Below are positions 23,222 through 35,030 of a stretch of 64,000 bases of DNA, piece by piece (position 1 is the stretch's first letter; every line of letters starts with the position of its first letter). The DNA comes from Stenocarpella maydis (lineage: Eukaryota; Ascomycota; Sordariomycetes; Diaporthales; Diaporthaceae). The notes beneath the pieces are model-generated. The model was given only the letters and a program-made list of their open reading frames with translations, did not search any database and was not told the origin of the DNA. The stretch lies in contig NQMI01000015.1 in assembly GCA_002270565.1 (NCBI GenBank), positions 434,365-498,364 of the forward strand, read 5' to 3'. The translations under genes and the position numbers were made by a program.

Positions 23222-23443
23222 ATGTGCGAGAGATACTCCTACGTTTGCCCAGTCTGCGGGGTGGAATATCTCTTTTGCATCAAGTTCTGCCCGCACCTTC
23301 ACATACCAGAGGGAGATTTCCTGCACGTCTCAGGGACACATTGCCCGCAGGAGATAAGCGAAATAAACGGGATCATGATCGAGAGACGGTGTCCGAGTCC
23401 TGTGTGCCCCAATAGCAGATCCGGCGGCTGCGTTGTCAGCTGA
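23222..23443 (+). CDS. Small Cys-rich cytosolic protein (hypothetical, 73 aa)
   Basis: A single-exon ORF from an ATG at 23222. It begins M-C-E-R-Y-S-Y-V-C-P-V-C-G and has ten cysteines in 73 residues, several in C-x2-C and C-x3-C spacing, which suggests a small metal-binding or disulfide module. No signal peptide is seen. Many Sordariomycetes encode short proteins starting M-C-x-E/T-x-x-x-Y-x-C, which is the basis for calling it. It lies tail to tail with the NAD(P)HX epimerase gene, 63 bp away. Opposite-strand frames overlap it (for example 23099-23326), so the assignment is tentative. Confidence 0.4.
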   Translation: MCERYSYVCPVCGVEYLFCIKFCPHLHIPEGDFLHVSGTHCPQEISEINGIMIERRCPSPVCPNSRSGGCVVS

Positions 23444-23506
23444 CGATCGACGTCGATCCCTCGATATCAAATCCTACAACCGCAAATAATCACCCGGGGG
23501 GACCAT

Positions 23507-24755
23507 TCACAACTTCTGCCCATGAGCGCCGACCTCGACGACTTGATCGATGCCATCGTACTCTGGCACATCGAAATCGTACTTCTTCGCAATAGCCGGC
23601 GCCACGAACCTGTGGCGTACTCAGCAGATGTCCAGAGAATGTTATCCAACGGTACGAACCTCCCACCGATGAAATGCCGACCCTTGAAGAACTGCACCAG
23701 TGGTTTGGGCGCCGTCAAGCTGATAAGAGCTGTAGGATGGAAGGTGCTGCCCAAGCCGGTCTTTGGAGGCCCTTCTTCAATGTTCCAAGACGACGGAGCA
23801 TCGACTGAAGTCACAGGAAGTTTCGTCTCCTCCATGGCCTTGATGACAGCGGGAAATGGCTCGCGGACCTCGCCCGAGAAGCTGAAACCTAGGAGCAATG
23901 AGTGCGAAGCTACGACCACGCAGCGGGGTCATCTCGACGACGAACCGAAAATGGCATCGACTATATGGTCTGTGGACTTGATTGCCGTCGGGAAGTCCTC
24001 GGTGAAAGGAATCTCTAGGTCCTCCAGCTGCTTAACCAAACGCTGACCGATTCATCAGCTTCAAGGTCGAGCGAGCAAACAAAACAAAAGCGAGAAATGG
24101 TATCTGTCATCCCCCCATCTTGTTCTGCTGCAAACCCTTGAGCTCTGTGCGGCTGTGGCCTTTGTCTCTGGGTAGGGGCGTGACTCCCATTTTCCAGAAG
24201 CTGGCCCACCACCAGCAAAACTCGTAGAGTAAGCAATAACGTAGCAAGGGACAAAGTAGCACCCACCTGGTAGAGATCGTTCTTGCTCCTCTTCGGATAA
24301 TAAATGGTGGGCTGGTAGCCGTAATGCCGCAGGTGTCGAGCAGCGACCAGTCCATCGCCACCTAATTGCGAGGTCAGCCCCTTGGCCCGCAGACCTCCGA
24401 CTTCGTTCAAGCAGGCAGCGCACCATTGTTCCCGGGGCCGCAAGCAACCAAGATCCGTTGGCCGCTGTGGAGAGGCTGAACCCGGTAGACTGGGCAAGGT
24501 TGGTCAGCCACCTTCACATCATGCTAACCCCTTAACGACAGAGAGCAGGACTGTACCGGCCTGTGAGACAGACAACCCAGCCAATTCCATGAGCTGGTCA
24601 ATCGAGAAAGCCCCAGTGCTCATCAATTCCTGATCCAAGGCTGCAGCGGCCTTGGCTCCAAGAAACTGGAGCAAATGGTTAGCAGATTTGTCCAAGTCAG
24701 CGCTGATCTAAACGATGCAATGATGGAAGAAGGGTTGTCGTACTTTGGAAACCAT
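23507..24755 (-). CDS. NNR1: NAD(P)H-hydrate epimerase (YjeF_N family), 236 aa
   Basis: Epimerises R- and S-NAD(P)HX so that the dehydratase can recycle damaged nicotinamide cofactors. Exons on the minus strand: 24755-24744, 24665-24557, 24489-24424, 24361-24267, 24042-23946, 23888-23660, 23609-23507. These join to 711 bp with no stop. The protein starts M-V-S-K then F-L-G-A-K, has Q-L-M-E-L-A-G near residues 27-32, the G-P-G-N-N-G-G-D-G-L nucleotide loop, Y-Y-P-K-R, V-D-A-I-F-G-F-S-F-S-G with its catalytic Asp, S-V-D-A-P-S-S-W, and a L-I-S-L-T-A-P-K block. Length matches the fungal family (~240 aa). The fourth intron (24266-24043) is long at 224 bp. The first coding exon is only 12 bp. It is divergent to the bS16m gene, 382 bp away. 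Location may be cytosolic or mitochondrial; no clear presequence is seen. Confidence 0.95.
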
Positions 24756-25137
24756 GATGGAGATCGTTCTGTTTTTTCTCTGGTGGCACGAGATGGTCTA
24801 GAATGGGGGAAAGATAAAGTGAGCAGAGGCAGAAATCAGAGGAAATAGAGCACAAATGCCTCGCTAGTAGACAGTGCTGTCATTGTGAGGCTCCTCAGAG
24901 GTCGACATGTTTCTGGACTGACATCACTACAGGCGATTCCTACTGCAAGCGCAGGCAGGGCTGAAGGTAAAGTGGCGCTGATCCCGATGACTAAGACCCA
25001 CCACATCCGATTGGTGTTCCCCAACGTCGACGGCAAAGGGCTCTGGCTCCACCCAAAAGTTCGGGCGCCACAACACTCACTCGGCTGTATCATCGCGTCT
25101 CTTCGTAGCTGCTCAAATCGAGGCCTCGGTCGCAACA
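24756..25137. promoter_or_regulatory. Shared divergent promoter, NNR1 / MRPS16
   Basis: The 382 bp between two head-to-head start codons must hold both promoters. I see no clear TATA box. The short distance suggests co-regulation of a cofactor-repair gene and a mitoribosome gene (inference). Confidence 0.6.
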
Positions 25138-25671
25138 ATGGTCGTCAAGATCAGACTCGCCCGGTTCGGGCGGACAAACTCGCCATTCTACAACATCGTC
25201 GTCGCGCACGCAAGGCAAGAAAGACACCCCGACACCTACTCGAGCAACGCACACCCATCCGGGTCGCAACCAGGAAAAAGAGGCCCGGGACGCTGACCTG
25301 TCTTCACCTTCTCCAGGACGGCGCGAAACTCGAAACCTCTCGAGGTCATAGGCACATACGACCCAATACCTAAGAAGGACTCGTACGACGAGTCGGGAAA
25401 GCTGCACAAGGACATCAGGCTGGACATCGACAGGGCAAAGTACTGGGTGGGCGTGGGGGCACAGCCGACCGACACAGTCTGGAGGTTCCTCTCCATGGTG
25501 CGTGTGATGGAGACCAGGAAACGATCATGTCTATTTCCCGATGCGCCAGTACCATTTGCTGACGGACCAAACTCCACGCAGCTCGGAATACTGGAGCCCA
25601 AGTACAGGCTCAAGGCCAAGAACCCACCCCCACCGCTGCGGACTGACAACGCCACCTCGACTAGCAGCTGA
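25138..25671 (+). CDS. MRPS16: Mitochondrial small-subunit ribosomal protein bS16m, 115 aa
   Basis: Structural protein of the mitochondrial 30S-type subunit. Exons 25138-25214, 25317-25497 and 25582-25671 join to 348 bp. It starts M-V-V-K-I-R-L-A-R-F-G, the usual S16 beginning, followed by N-S-P-F-Y-N-I-V-V-A-H-A-R, E-V-I-G-T-Y-D-P and a D-R-A-K-Y-W-V-G-V-G-A-Q-P-T-D-T-V segment that is the S16 hallmark. A short Lys/Pro/Ser-rich tail follows. The start is secure because the family begins at this Met. The first intron begins GC (25215-25216) and ends AG, a GC-AG intron: no GT that keeps the S16 frame is available there. The second intron (25498-25581) is GT-AG. Confidence 0.95.
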
Positions 25672-26533
25672 TGGGTGACGGGTCTGTTTTCTTAACCAGC
25701 ATTCTTGAGGCGTCATACTGGTACACTTGTGCATTATATGGGAGGGTGAGCTCATGCTGCAGAGTAGCATGACTGTCTGAGCAAGACACTTAGAAACGGG
25801 GCGAGATACCGAATGACCGAGATATCACTACCTTCCAAATATGTTCGTCTCGACCTCTCTGTCGAGTGACGCGCCTCTCGTTGGCCTCCAAGGTCTTCAA
25901 AACCACGGCGAAGGCGAGGCGTATTCTGAACAGGTTCATCGCGTCGGATGCATCAGGGGCAACTATTGGTGTGGAGGCACAGCTATATTGCTCCACTGTA
26001 TTGTCTAGAAGCATTCTAGGGAATCCCGACTTTCTGGTGTGTCTCCCCATGCTACAGCGTAGCGGCGTGGGCACCGTGTCTCATTCAGGGCCGGTTCCGT
26101 AACGACCTGTATATGTACTGGCTAAAAGACCATCATAATCAATCTGCCAGATTGGCTATTCGGGCAGTGTAAAAGAGCCGTGCCGTTACTTGACGATGTG
26201 ATCAGAACAGTAGTATGCGAACGGCCGGGGTTATGGTAATCAAAGGAGGATAGAGACAGCAGGGATATGTGAGGCAATTGAGTTTTCGCCGACCCAAAAA
26301 TCCCTTGATCCAACTCAAACGAGTTCACCGACCTGTTCAGGTCTCGTGCCTTTCATAAGGCTCGCATTATACCAAGAAGTTAGTGAAGAGATGGTATAAA
26401 CAAAAATACTTACATGGTACTCTTTCAGTCAACATACGCCCCCCTAGCCCTTTTCCCCCCCCAATCTCCCTCGCCCAGGTTTTCCATATTCGCCCATCCT
26501 ACTATAAAATTTTCAACCCCCCCTGGAATAACC
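25672..26533. other. Intergenic, nothing recognised
   Basis: 3' flank of bS16m. It has short overlapping ORFs only and a C-rich, T-rich patch at ~26445-26475. No domain or repeat is seen. Confidence 0.5.
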
Positions 26534-26695
26534 CGCTCCAGAGCCCCTCAACGCGTCCCAAAGCCACTCCATACGTTTAGAGGAAGGAACTCCAGCAAGG
26601 CCCTTTATATTACCCAAAGGAAGGGGCTTCACGAAGGGGCTTCCTCTGAGCGTATGGAGGGGCTTTAGAGCAGGGTAATTTACAGGGCTCTGGAG
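26534..26695. repeat. Imperfect palindrome (foldback or MITE-like)
   Basis: 27-bp arms at 26560-26586 and 26640-26666 are reverse complements with three mismatches. Further out, a CTCCAGAGCCC block at ~26537 pairs with its complement at ~26684. The whole ~160 bp can fold on itself around a central loop at 26590-26635. Size and structure fit a MITE or foldback remnant. No clean target duplication was found. Confidence 0.65.
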
Positions 26696-27126
26696 GTATA
26701 AGAAATCATAGTAGGCTGTATGCTTATTCCTTGTACTAAGTGGGCGGAAGCCAAAGCCGGGTTGGCGTACGTTGACTGTACTCTTTGTATATAAACTCTC
26801 AGCACTCAAGTTTACAACTGCAGTAGTGTGCCTTTGAAGCAGAAGTATCCGACAGCAACGAATCCATTCAAGCCCAACGCCGAATAGTGTCTATTTCAAA
26901 TTCAGCAACGGCAAGGACCGGCTCTATGCCAAGGCTAGAAGGAGTTCCCCAGCCCCTGAACACCATATTGATGCAAAGAAAAAGTAGAAACATGACCGCG
27001 AAGGAGTATGCAGAACGGTGGTAGGGATACAAACGAAAAGGTCTGGGATGTCTCTAATGGTCAAGACGCATCTCCCCAGGAATTCATCAAATATGGAAGA
27101 GCACAACTCGCCTTTGCCACCGATAT
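26696..27126. other. Intergenic, nothing firm
   Basis: Contains a TATATAAA-like box at ~26790-26797 but no linked ORF. The rest is the 3' flank of the amino acid transporter gene. Confidence 0.4.
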
Positions 27127-28990
27127 CTAGTGTGCCACCGTGAAGAAGGTGTTCAACACCAGGCACACGACCATCACGCACAAGCCGTATATGGCCAGGC
27201 ACAGCGCCAGCCTCCTCAGCAGGCCGTGCTCGATGTGCTCCAGGTCCCACCTCCACCTCTTGCGCATCCGCCACCAACCGCCGTGACTGGCACTCAGTCC
27301 GCTTGAGCGAATGCTCCCACCAGCCTCGAGGATGCCCGAGCCGCTTGGCTCGAATCCGATGTCGGTATCGTCGCTGTCGTTTGCGTCCACGTCATCGTCC
27401 TCTTTAGTTAGCCTTTGATGGTGGATGCTATCTGGGTCGCTGATTTTGTAGTAGAACAGTCCAGGTAGAATAAAGCTGATAGATGTTGACCCCGTCGCGC
27501 CGACATAAGCCAGCACTCGGTCGAGCTGGCTGACAGTGAGTGAGGTGATGTACGCCAGCACGATGATGACTGTTGTGAGGAGCGCAAAGCGCATATCGGA
27601 CATGGCCACGACCGGCGCGCCGTGGCTGTCAGTCTGGCCCGGGCCCGATGGGAGGAGGGAACGGTTGCTAGGCGAGTCTGGGCCGCGTTGGGAACGGTTA
27701 GGCCGCCACCTGAGCACCGCATCAAGAGACGCTCGGCAAGGATGGACTTGTAGGGGAACGCTGAACATGACCAGCACCACGATGGCCGCTTTGCCGATGG
27801 TCGAGGCGACGGATGAAGGGTACATCATGACAATGTTGCCCAAAACAGTGTTGCCAAAGGTCAAGTAGCCCGTGATGGCAACCAGCACGTAGATGCCTGC
27901 TGCGGAGCCAATGCTTGATGAGATGACACCAACGATACTAGCTGGTGTATTGTCCTTGATTTCGTTGAGGACGGAAAACATCTAACATTTGTTAGCAGAG
28001 GCACCACTGATGACGAGTGTGAAGGCGAGGTGTTTGGCGCATGGCGTATGGGACACAGATGTACCTACATTCTGATGGCAAGTGTAGGCAAATACTACCA
28101 CGGGCAAACTGCTGAGGAAAGATACGGCACCGTTCCAGGCAATGTAGCTGACCTCGCCGCGGTTTTCTACCGAGTCCGAGGCGAAGTGGTAGACAACAAG
28201 GACGATCAGGTAACCAATGGAGATGAGCGCAATGACGCTCGTGTACTTGAGAGAATCCAGCCTCCTCAAGAAACTAAGAGGTATGATGACGAGCATGAAT
28301 GCAGTGATCCAGAAGTTCCGGTCGACCAGGAATGGCACCCCGTCTGCACCTTCATTAAAGCCCCTGACGACTCCCGGCATAAGGTCGCCGATGATGATCA
28401 AGTAGGAGACAGCGACCCCAAAGCATTTTACGGCGATTGCGGCGTCGAATATGACGGCAGCATTCGGGTACGTGAGCTGTGAGAGCGCAAAGAAGGACGA
28501 GCTGCCCCTGTCGAGATACCGGGCGCACCGAGCTTGAAGATAGAGCCCGAATGCAGAGGTAATCCCCGACCACACTATTATAAAGGTTCCCAGCAGCATT
28601 CCCATCTGTGACATGGCATGGGGCATCGCTAGAGTTCCGGCGCCAACGATGGTGTTCAGCAGGTTGATGTTGCTGCTCATCATAGAGGCCTGGCCTCCTC
28701 CCTTGGGGCTGCGCCCTCTTTTTGGTCTGCCATTACTTGTGACGTTAGCATTGAAGGAAGCCTCCAGGAAGAGGAAAGTCATGTGCACGGGGGTGGTACA
28801 AGGCAAGGGACGGATGCGCGTCGGGGTTGGACATGCTCTCCGGGCAGTGGCCGAAGCGAACATAGGCGGGGCCGAGGACGGGCTCCGTGGTATTGGGTGC
28901 GGCGGCAATCAAGGTAGAGACATACCGTGTCATGGCTCCGGCTTGAGAGCCAGTTTCGTTTCCATCAAAGAAGGTCGAGTAATTTGTCAT
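27127..28990 (-). CDS. Vacuolar-type amino acid transporter (Aa_trans, AVT family), 528 aa
   Basis: Membrane carrier of the AAAP family, probably moving neutral or acidic amino acids across the vacuolar membrane (by analogy to yeast AVT5-7). Exons 28990-28926, 28735-28069 and 27981-27127 join to 1587 bp. The core opens with I-N-L-L-N-T-I-V-G-A-G-T-L-A-M-P (TM1 of the family) and has about ten or eleven hydrophobic segments. A charged, Asp-rich loop (E-D-D-D-V-D-A-N-D-S-D-D-T-D) lies before the last TM. The first 22-codon exon was placed because a GTATGT donor, a GCTAAC branch site and an AAG acceptor give an in-frame join to the conserved R-P-K-R-G-R-S-P-K-G-G-G. That 190 bp intron is the least certain join. 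The last intron (28068-27982) is clear. Confidence 0.93.
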
Positions 28991-30253
28991 GTCACGAGCC
29001 CAGGACCGCAAGCCAACTAGCTCTTCAGGACACTTCTGTGGACAGGACGAGAGGTCGATTCGCAGTCGTCTGGATTCTCTAGCTCGTCTAGGCGAGGCTG
29101 ACACAATCGTCCGGGCTCGGCGTGGAGTGGGATTCGTGGCTGAGAGATCGAGAGGGGGCGAGGGCGAGGGCGAGGCGACAGTTCCGGGCGCTGTCTCAGT
29201 GAGGGTATTCGCAGGTGTGCACGAGATGTCTGACTTAGAGGTTCGCAGAATAGTAGGCGGTGTCTCTCGGCCGGGTCATGGGTCCTGGTGTGGATACCGA
29301 CCACCGCTGTTCGGCTTGCAACCTGCGCAGGAGGGAGATGCAGTCTAAACCGGCAACGGCTAGCAGGACGAGGGCGCCCGATAGCGATACGCAGAGCCGG
29401 ACACGTTGACGCCACCCCCCAGCGTTGACGTGATGGTGGAAGAGGATGAGCAAAGGATGACTGGACGGATGCACACGACACAGGCCCATGCGGTCAGCAC
29501 ACGGGAGAATGGCTCCGCGGAGGCGACTCGAGGGTCAGAGGCCGCAGTGACAGGACTCGCAGGGCCAAGCTCAAGTGATACCTCGTCAGGTGTCACGACG
29601 TTGAGGAGGGTGCGTTGGTAGTGTGGGCCAATATGCGCCGGGTGATGTCCCGTACTTCGACCTGCCAGGTCAGAGCAGCGAGCAGTGCTGTGTGCTGGAA
29701 TGCCCGCTTGCTTTGCTGGCTGGCTGACAGGGTTGGCTCTTCCGGCTGTGTGCCTTTATTATTGTACATTGTCCTGGTCCATTGTCCAGGTGTTCATTGT
29801 GGCTCTGGCTGTTCAAGCCCACCTTGCCCCAGAAGCCTTGGCCCCGGGACAGGGCCCCTGACACTTGGAGTCGTCTCGGCCTAGCGTTCCCTTCCTTCTG
29901 ACGTAAGAAGTGCCAACGGGCTACGAGGCCCGCCAATCAACCACGTCTTGTCCAGAGCTTCCAGCGGGCCAGGACCTAGGGGTGCCCATCTTGGCCTTCC
30001 AGATCCAGCTTGTTGGCTGGGTTAGGCTTTTGCACTGCAGATTGTACCACCAACGACGAAGACGACAACCACGTCGTTCAACGCCAGCTTCTTGACACTT
30101 CTTGTACCCTGTGCCGCTGCATCGCCGGAGGGGAGGACAATTTGTTGGACGGCCCAATGACAAGCGTGTTTGTTTACACCACACGAGGCCGGGACAGCTT
30201 TACTCCTACGTGCTCGAGATAGAACTCACCGCCTCACGCACACCCAAACCACG
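28991..30253. other. Divergent intergenic region, transporter / RO-10
   Basis: 1.26 kb between two divergent starts. Arg/Ser-rich overlapping ORFs on both strands look like shadows of GC-rich non-coding DNA. No conserved domain is seen. Confidence 0.5.
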
Positions 30254-30948
30254 ATGGAGGAACAATCCCTCGACAGGACCACCCTCGCCACCATCTCCCT
30301 CTTAGAGGCTCGTCTCCTGCGCATCGAGCAGATCCTTCACGGCTCCAAGTCCGCGCCAGTACCGAAGCTGGCCGGCGACTCGGCCGTCGAATCACTCGCC
30401 ATCCTCGAGCGCCGCTTCGCAACCCTCGTCTCCCGCTTCCGCGTCTACGCCGACATCCTCAAGCTCTGTACGCCCCACGTCCTCATGGCCTGATGGCTCA
30501 TGTGTGAACGGGGTTTGCTAACCGTGCCGCCCCAGACCGCACACACCCGTCTTTCTTCCAGTCCCCGGCACCCGGCGACCCGCCGCCTTCCCAGCTCGAC
30601 ACCGCCACCCTCCGCGCCACCGTGCTCTCCTTCGCGTCCTCGTTCCCCAGTACCGTATCCGCCCTCACGGCCGTCACATCCGACACGCCCGTGCCGGACC
30701 CCAAGCTCAGCGCCGACCTGGTAGCCCTGCTGCCGCGCACGAAGGGCGTCGAGGCGACCCAGCTGGCCCAGGAGGCCGAGATCGGAGAGCTGCGGGACCG
30801 CAGCGAGAGGGTTGTCAGGAAGTGGTACGAGGAGAGGGTGGTGGGATACGGCAGCTTCATTGCCGACGTAGAGGGCCGGGTGGAGAACGTCGAGCGCAAG
30901 GTCCGGAGGGCCGAGGCCCTTAGGGACAAGGAGGCTGAGGCTGTGTGA
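30254..30948 (+). CDS. ro-10: Dynactin p22/p24-type subunit, nuclear distribution protein RO-10 homologue, 208 aa
   Basis: Small shoulder/sidearm subunit of dynactin, needed in Neurospora for dynein-driven nuclear positioning. Exons 30254-30467 and 30536-30948 give 627 bp. The intron has GTACGC...GCTAAC...CCCAG signals. The N-terminal part is helical (L-L-E-A-R-L-L-R-I-E-Q-I-L), with E-R-R-F-A-T-L-V-S-R-F-R-V-Y and Y-R-T-H-P-S-F-F-Q. The C-terminal ~90 residues form a charged heptad-like coiled coil (W-Y-E-E-R-V then V-E-N-V-E-R-K-V). The length fits the family. The identification rests on motif order. An unrelated coiled-coil protein is unlikely, given the F-R-V-Y...T-H-P-S/D-F signature. 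Confidence 0.88.
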
Positions 30949-33900
30949 GCTCGCCGGGACGGAGAAGATCTCATTGCACTATGGCCCAGAGTTGCACATT
31001 CTGATCATACTGCCCGGCACTGCGAATTGGCGTGGCGTCACCAGTCTCGTCACGAAGCCTGGCTGGTCGTGACGCGGAGAGGCACATGAGCTGTGGTCGG
31101 GGGTCAGGAATGCTCTGAACGTTGGTCAAGATGTCTCCACGTGGGGCGATCCTATTTCATCGACCCAGGGCTTGGGAGTTGAGACCGCCGGAGAGGATAC
31201 CATGGCTAGAATTGGCTGGCGTGGGCGGGAATTCAGAAGTATGGCCGCGGACCTACGATTGTGTGATAGGTATCCCGAGGCAGGCAAGCTACCGCAGGAA
31301 GCGCAGCAGCCATGGGGCCGAGCAAACTAGCATGTTAGCCGAGCGAAGGCCGAACGTTTACATGCGAGCAGCCGGCTCGCGAGGCGACTGGCAAACCGAG
31401 TAGGTCCCCCGCAACAATCACGGTTCCACCTAACCCACAATTTGCGGGAGAGAAAAGAAAACCGCCCAAATAGCCTTTGCACTGTGCAATCTTCTGCAGC
31501 AGTATTGCATAGGGCTCAGCTTGACAGACGCGCAGCCGTGCAGAATCACACCCGGGAAGCGGCAGCTCCGCGTTTCAGGGCCTGTGATATCACTCATCAA
31601 TGCAAAGTGCATCCTAACACCCCGGTGGTTCAGCCGCGGCTGTGTCGGGCACGTCGTCATCGCCACATCAGACGATTGTTTGCTCCCCTCTCCCGCCCCT
31701 GCCTGCATCCTCATCGTCAATGCCATCGACGAGCCTCGGCAGTCGCCTCGCGCAGCTGGGCGTGCTTGTGCCAAGGGAGGTGTTCCACCGGCGGGGGAGA
31801 ATCAGGCCAAAGGTGTCGCCTGTCGTGGGCTACGGACCGTTCGGACGCAGGCCGCGAACAGACTCGCTTTGCGGCAAGCCACTTGTTTTACTGCGATGTA
31901 GCTGGCGCAAGATCATCGTGAGTGGGGTGATCCGGGAGGTCCAGCTAGGCCGGCAGTCGGCATGAAAAGTAAAGCGGTCAAAAAACACAAAAACGCACCA
32001 CTTTTGAATGCAGACCACCGTTGATAAAATGGTATGTACTTTATAAAATGAACGATCATTTGGATGTCAAGAATTGAGTTTTGATTCTGAGCCTATTAGA
32101 AATTCTAGAAGGAATCTAAGATTGTATTCCGTAGGGGGTCAACCCATGGATGAACTCCGAAGTGTTACTTCTAGTATTAAGCTGTGGCCAGTTTACGAGT
32201 ATTGTTCCTGAGCGTCCCAGAATCAAGTAGTCTACCAATCGAGATGGGCCCGAGGGCAGCACGTCAAAGTGGCGTGTGCTGTAGACAGCCAGGCGGCGCA
32301 GGTTGTAATATTATCATCAGGAGCAGACCAAGCTCATGCGTGCAGTAGTGGGCGAATCTTTACCAAGAACAGGCAAATGTCACGATTTGTCGGTTGTTTC
32401 AATCTTGGAGCTAACGACATCGGACCACGGGTGACCTATATGTCTCGCGAAATAGACAGGTAGGTGTTGCTAGATGAAGTACGGTGCCAACCAAGTCGGC
32501 TAGTACGGAACTAAGACACCAGCCAGCGGACGGCCGTGGCCGTCCATGAAGCCGCCGATATCAATCACACCACCCTTGCAGGCCTTGCTGGCAGCGAAAA
32601 GGGCGTCCTGTTCGCCTCTGTCCAAAAAGGACCCGTACCCACGAACGGACACGGGTCGCGCTACGGGGCCCAGATCGACGCCGGCGACCCGCTTGTCGGC
32701 GGAGCAGAGCGCAGTGCGTGGGCAGCCCTAAATTCAGGAACACCAGAGTGGTTGGCACGGCCATACTCATCTTGGGCGCGTGGATACTACAGTGCGCGCT
32801 TAGAGGCTCCGGACAGACGTGGCACCTACCAATACGAGAGTTCGAGCATGCATACATTGCGCACACATGTCTCGGCGGCCGTCTACCCCGGATTTCGACA
32901 TCTACGCTACATGCCGATTACACAGTCGTGTTGTCAGTGAATATCTGTCGGCCGCGCGTTGGTATTTAGTAGATCCGGGAACCCGGAGATCGTTGATGGA
33001 CTGCCAAGTTGGGGCATGCTGGGTTTCAGGCGCTGATCCCTTTTGATGTCCGCGGCGCGGGAGCAAATACTGCCCTGCCTTTTGCGACGGCAGCGGACTA
33101 TACTATGTATGGCAGGGCAGGCGCACAGCTGTGAGAACTTGAGAGTTCGTGACCACGATGATCAAACGTGGGAGAGCGCTGCAGTGGGGAAAATGTTTCG
33201 CGGCTAAGAGCTTCAAGGACCCATCTGACCCAGGACATCAGAAATCCACTGGGCAGCAGAGTCGGGTTGGACAGGCTGGAGTGGGACGCAAGAAGCGCTA
33301 CACTAGAGAAGCGCTGAGGCCACAATAACCGCTCTCGCTGGTCTGTGTGCTCCTCGGTGACGGTGGCGGGACATGCGCACTGGCCCGACAGGTTCATCTG
33401 GAGTTTAGGCCGGCTGGTTGGCGATTGTGTCACCTTGTCAGGCCTGTCAGACTACTCGCAGCCAGGACTTATTCGAGCGCGGTTTGCTTCGCATGAGATG
33501 GACGCTGAATACGGGTTCGGCCGTTGAGATGGCAGGATGGTGTGTGATCGACCGGGCCAATGTGTACGATGACGGTAAGTTTCAGGCTTGGCTTTGAACT
33601 GAATCAATTAGCTGGCTCGTGTGCCCGTTCTGTCCCCGCCTTGAGCCCCTGCGACAGTTTGTTCGTGATGAGAAGAAGAGAGGCGCATCCGGAGCCGGTT
33701 GCATACGTGAGAAGGCGCGCAGCTCCGTCCTGCCTTTTCCTGTCGGGTTCGGTTGGCAGACGCAGGTCCTACCGTCACACCGCTGCAGAACCCTTTCTTG
33801 GCAAATGTGCGGCGGGGTGAATGGTCGAAGGTCGAGTTTGGCTGCACGATAACGGAGCACGTATGCAGGAGCGTGCAGCACTGGCTCTCCCGACCTGTTG

Positions 33901-35030
33901 CCGGATACCCAATGGAAATGCCATCAGGCTGGGGCGTTGTAACCCTGAAAAATCCCGACACACGGTTGGCCTGAAGGCGTTGTCCAAAGTCGGAAAGCCT
34001 TGACACAGGGCAGGGCAGAGCACAGTAGCTTGCCTGCTTGTCTGCTTGCAAGCAGTCGTCTGAAACCCGACGACAGATTGCCTCAACCCCTGCATGGTGG
34101 CAGCCGAGCCACGAGGACGGGTCTTGACAAGTTGAGGCGCCAGGTGTCACGAGGCGAGAGAGAGCCCACACAGTCGGAGAATTACGTCGATATGGGTGCT
34201 AGAAAAGGCCAGGGCTGGCTATCCACGGCCTCTGCTAGCACGTCCAACCCGCGGCGATCTGGAGTCGTTACCAGCCTATCACCACGTCTGGACTCTGATC
34301 AATTGTCCTGTTCCGGAAACGACTTGATCCTGGTCTGGTCTCAAACGCCCTTCCGAGGCCGCCCAGTTCTGAGACTTGACTCGACCTTAGTGTAGTTAAT
34401 CGGCAGCACACTACCGAGCCTCGTGGGCTCTGCCCTGTCATCCTTCCTCTGGTGGTGTACTTGTACACTAGATGCTCCCCGGGGCGTTCGCGGGGCAGAC
34501 AGGGTGTGACCGCATGTGGACGATGCATCGGCAGCCCAATAGTGCGATGGGGTCCTAAGATTGAGCCTGCTCTCAGGCCCTCGTTAGACCCGGCCCAGCG
34601 CGGACGGACGGACGACAGGAAGGGTGGCGTGAGCCCGGTTTGGTAACAATAGTTAGCTGAAGGACGGGAACAGGATAGGATAGATCCCAGATGGTGAGTG
34701 AGGTGACAGCCGCACACCACCACCGCCACCATCACCACCACGACGAGCACGTTCAAACAGGCGGAGTCTGAGGGGGCCATGCTACCCTCAATGCATGGCG
34801 CCAGGACGGATCTGGTGGTGGCTATGAGCTGCAGCCAGGGCAGCAATGGCAGCAACAAGAAAGGAGGGTGGTTTGATGTCGCACCTCCGCCTTCTGTCGC
34901 CTTCTGCCTTCAGATCTGGAGGGTATTAGCAAATCTGGACGTTATTAGGAAGTATGGCATCGCATACGCAGTAGAAGATTAGAAGATCAATAATACCACG
35001 ACTGGGCTGGTATCCATAGTCAGCGCTACC
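30949..35030. other. Gene desert of about 4 kb, nothing supported
   Basis: Normal GC with one AT-richer patch (31965-32260). Many antiparallel ORFs up to 196 codons (for example 33608-34171 minus, 34268-34858 minus, 32536-32940 plus) have Arg/Ser/Cys-rich, low-complexity translations and no recognisable domain or splice framework. I regard them as chance ORFs. Confidence 0.5.

Noticed and set aside
33608..34171. 187-codon minus ORF
   Set aside because: Cys/Ser/Arg-rich, overlaps several ORFs in other frames, no family resemblance.
34268..34858. 196-codon minus ORF with a hydrophobic Val-rich stretch
   Set aside because: The Val-rich part comes from a GTG/CAC triplet repeat (34710-34745). 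No conserved motif or splice framework.
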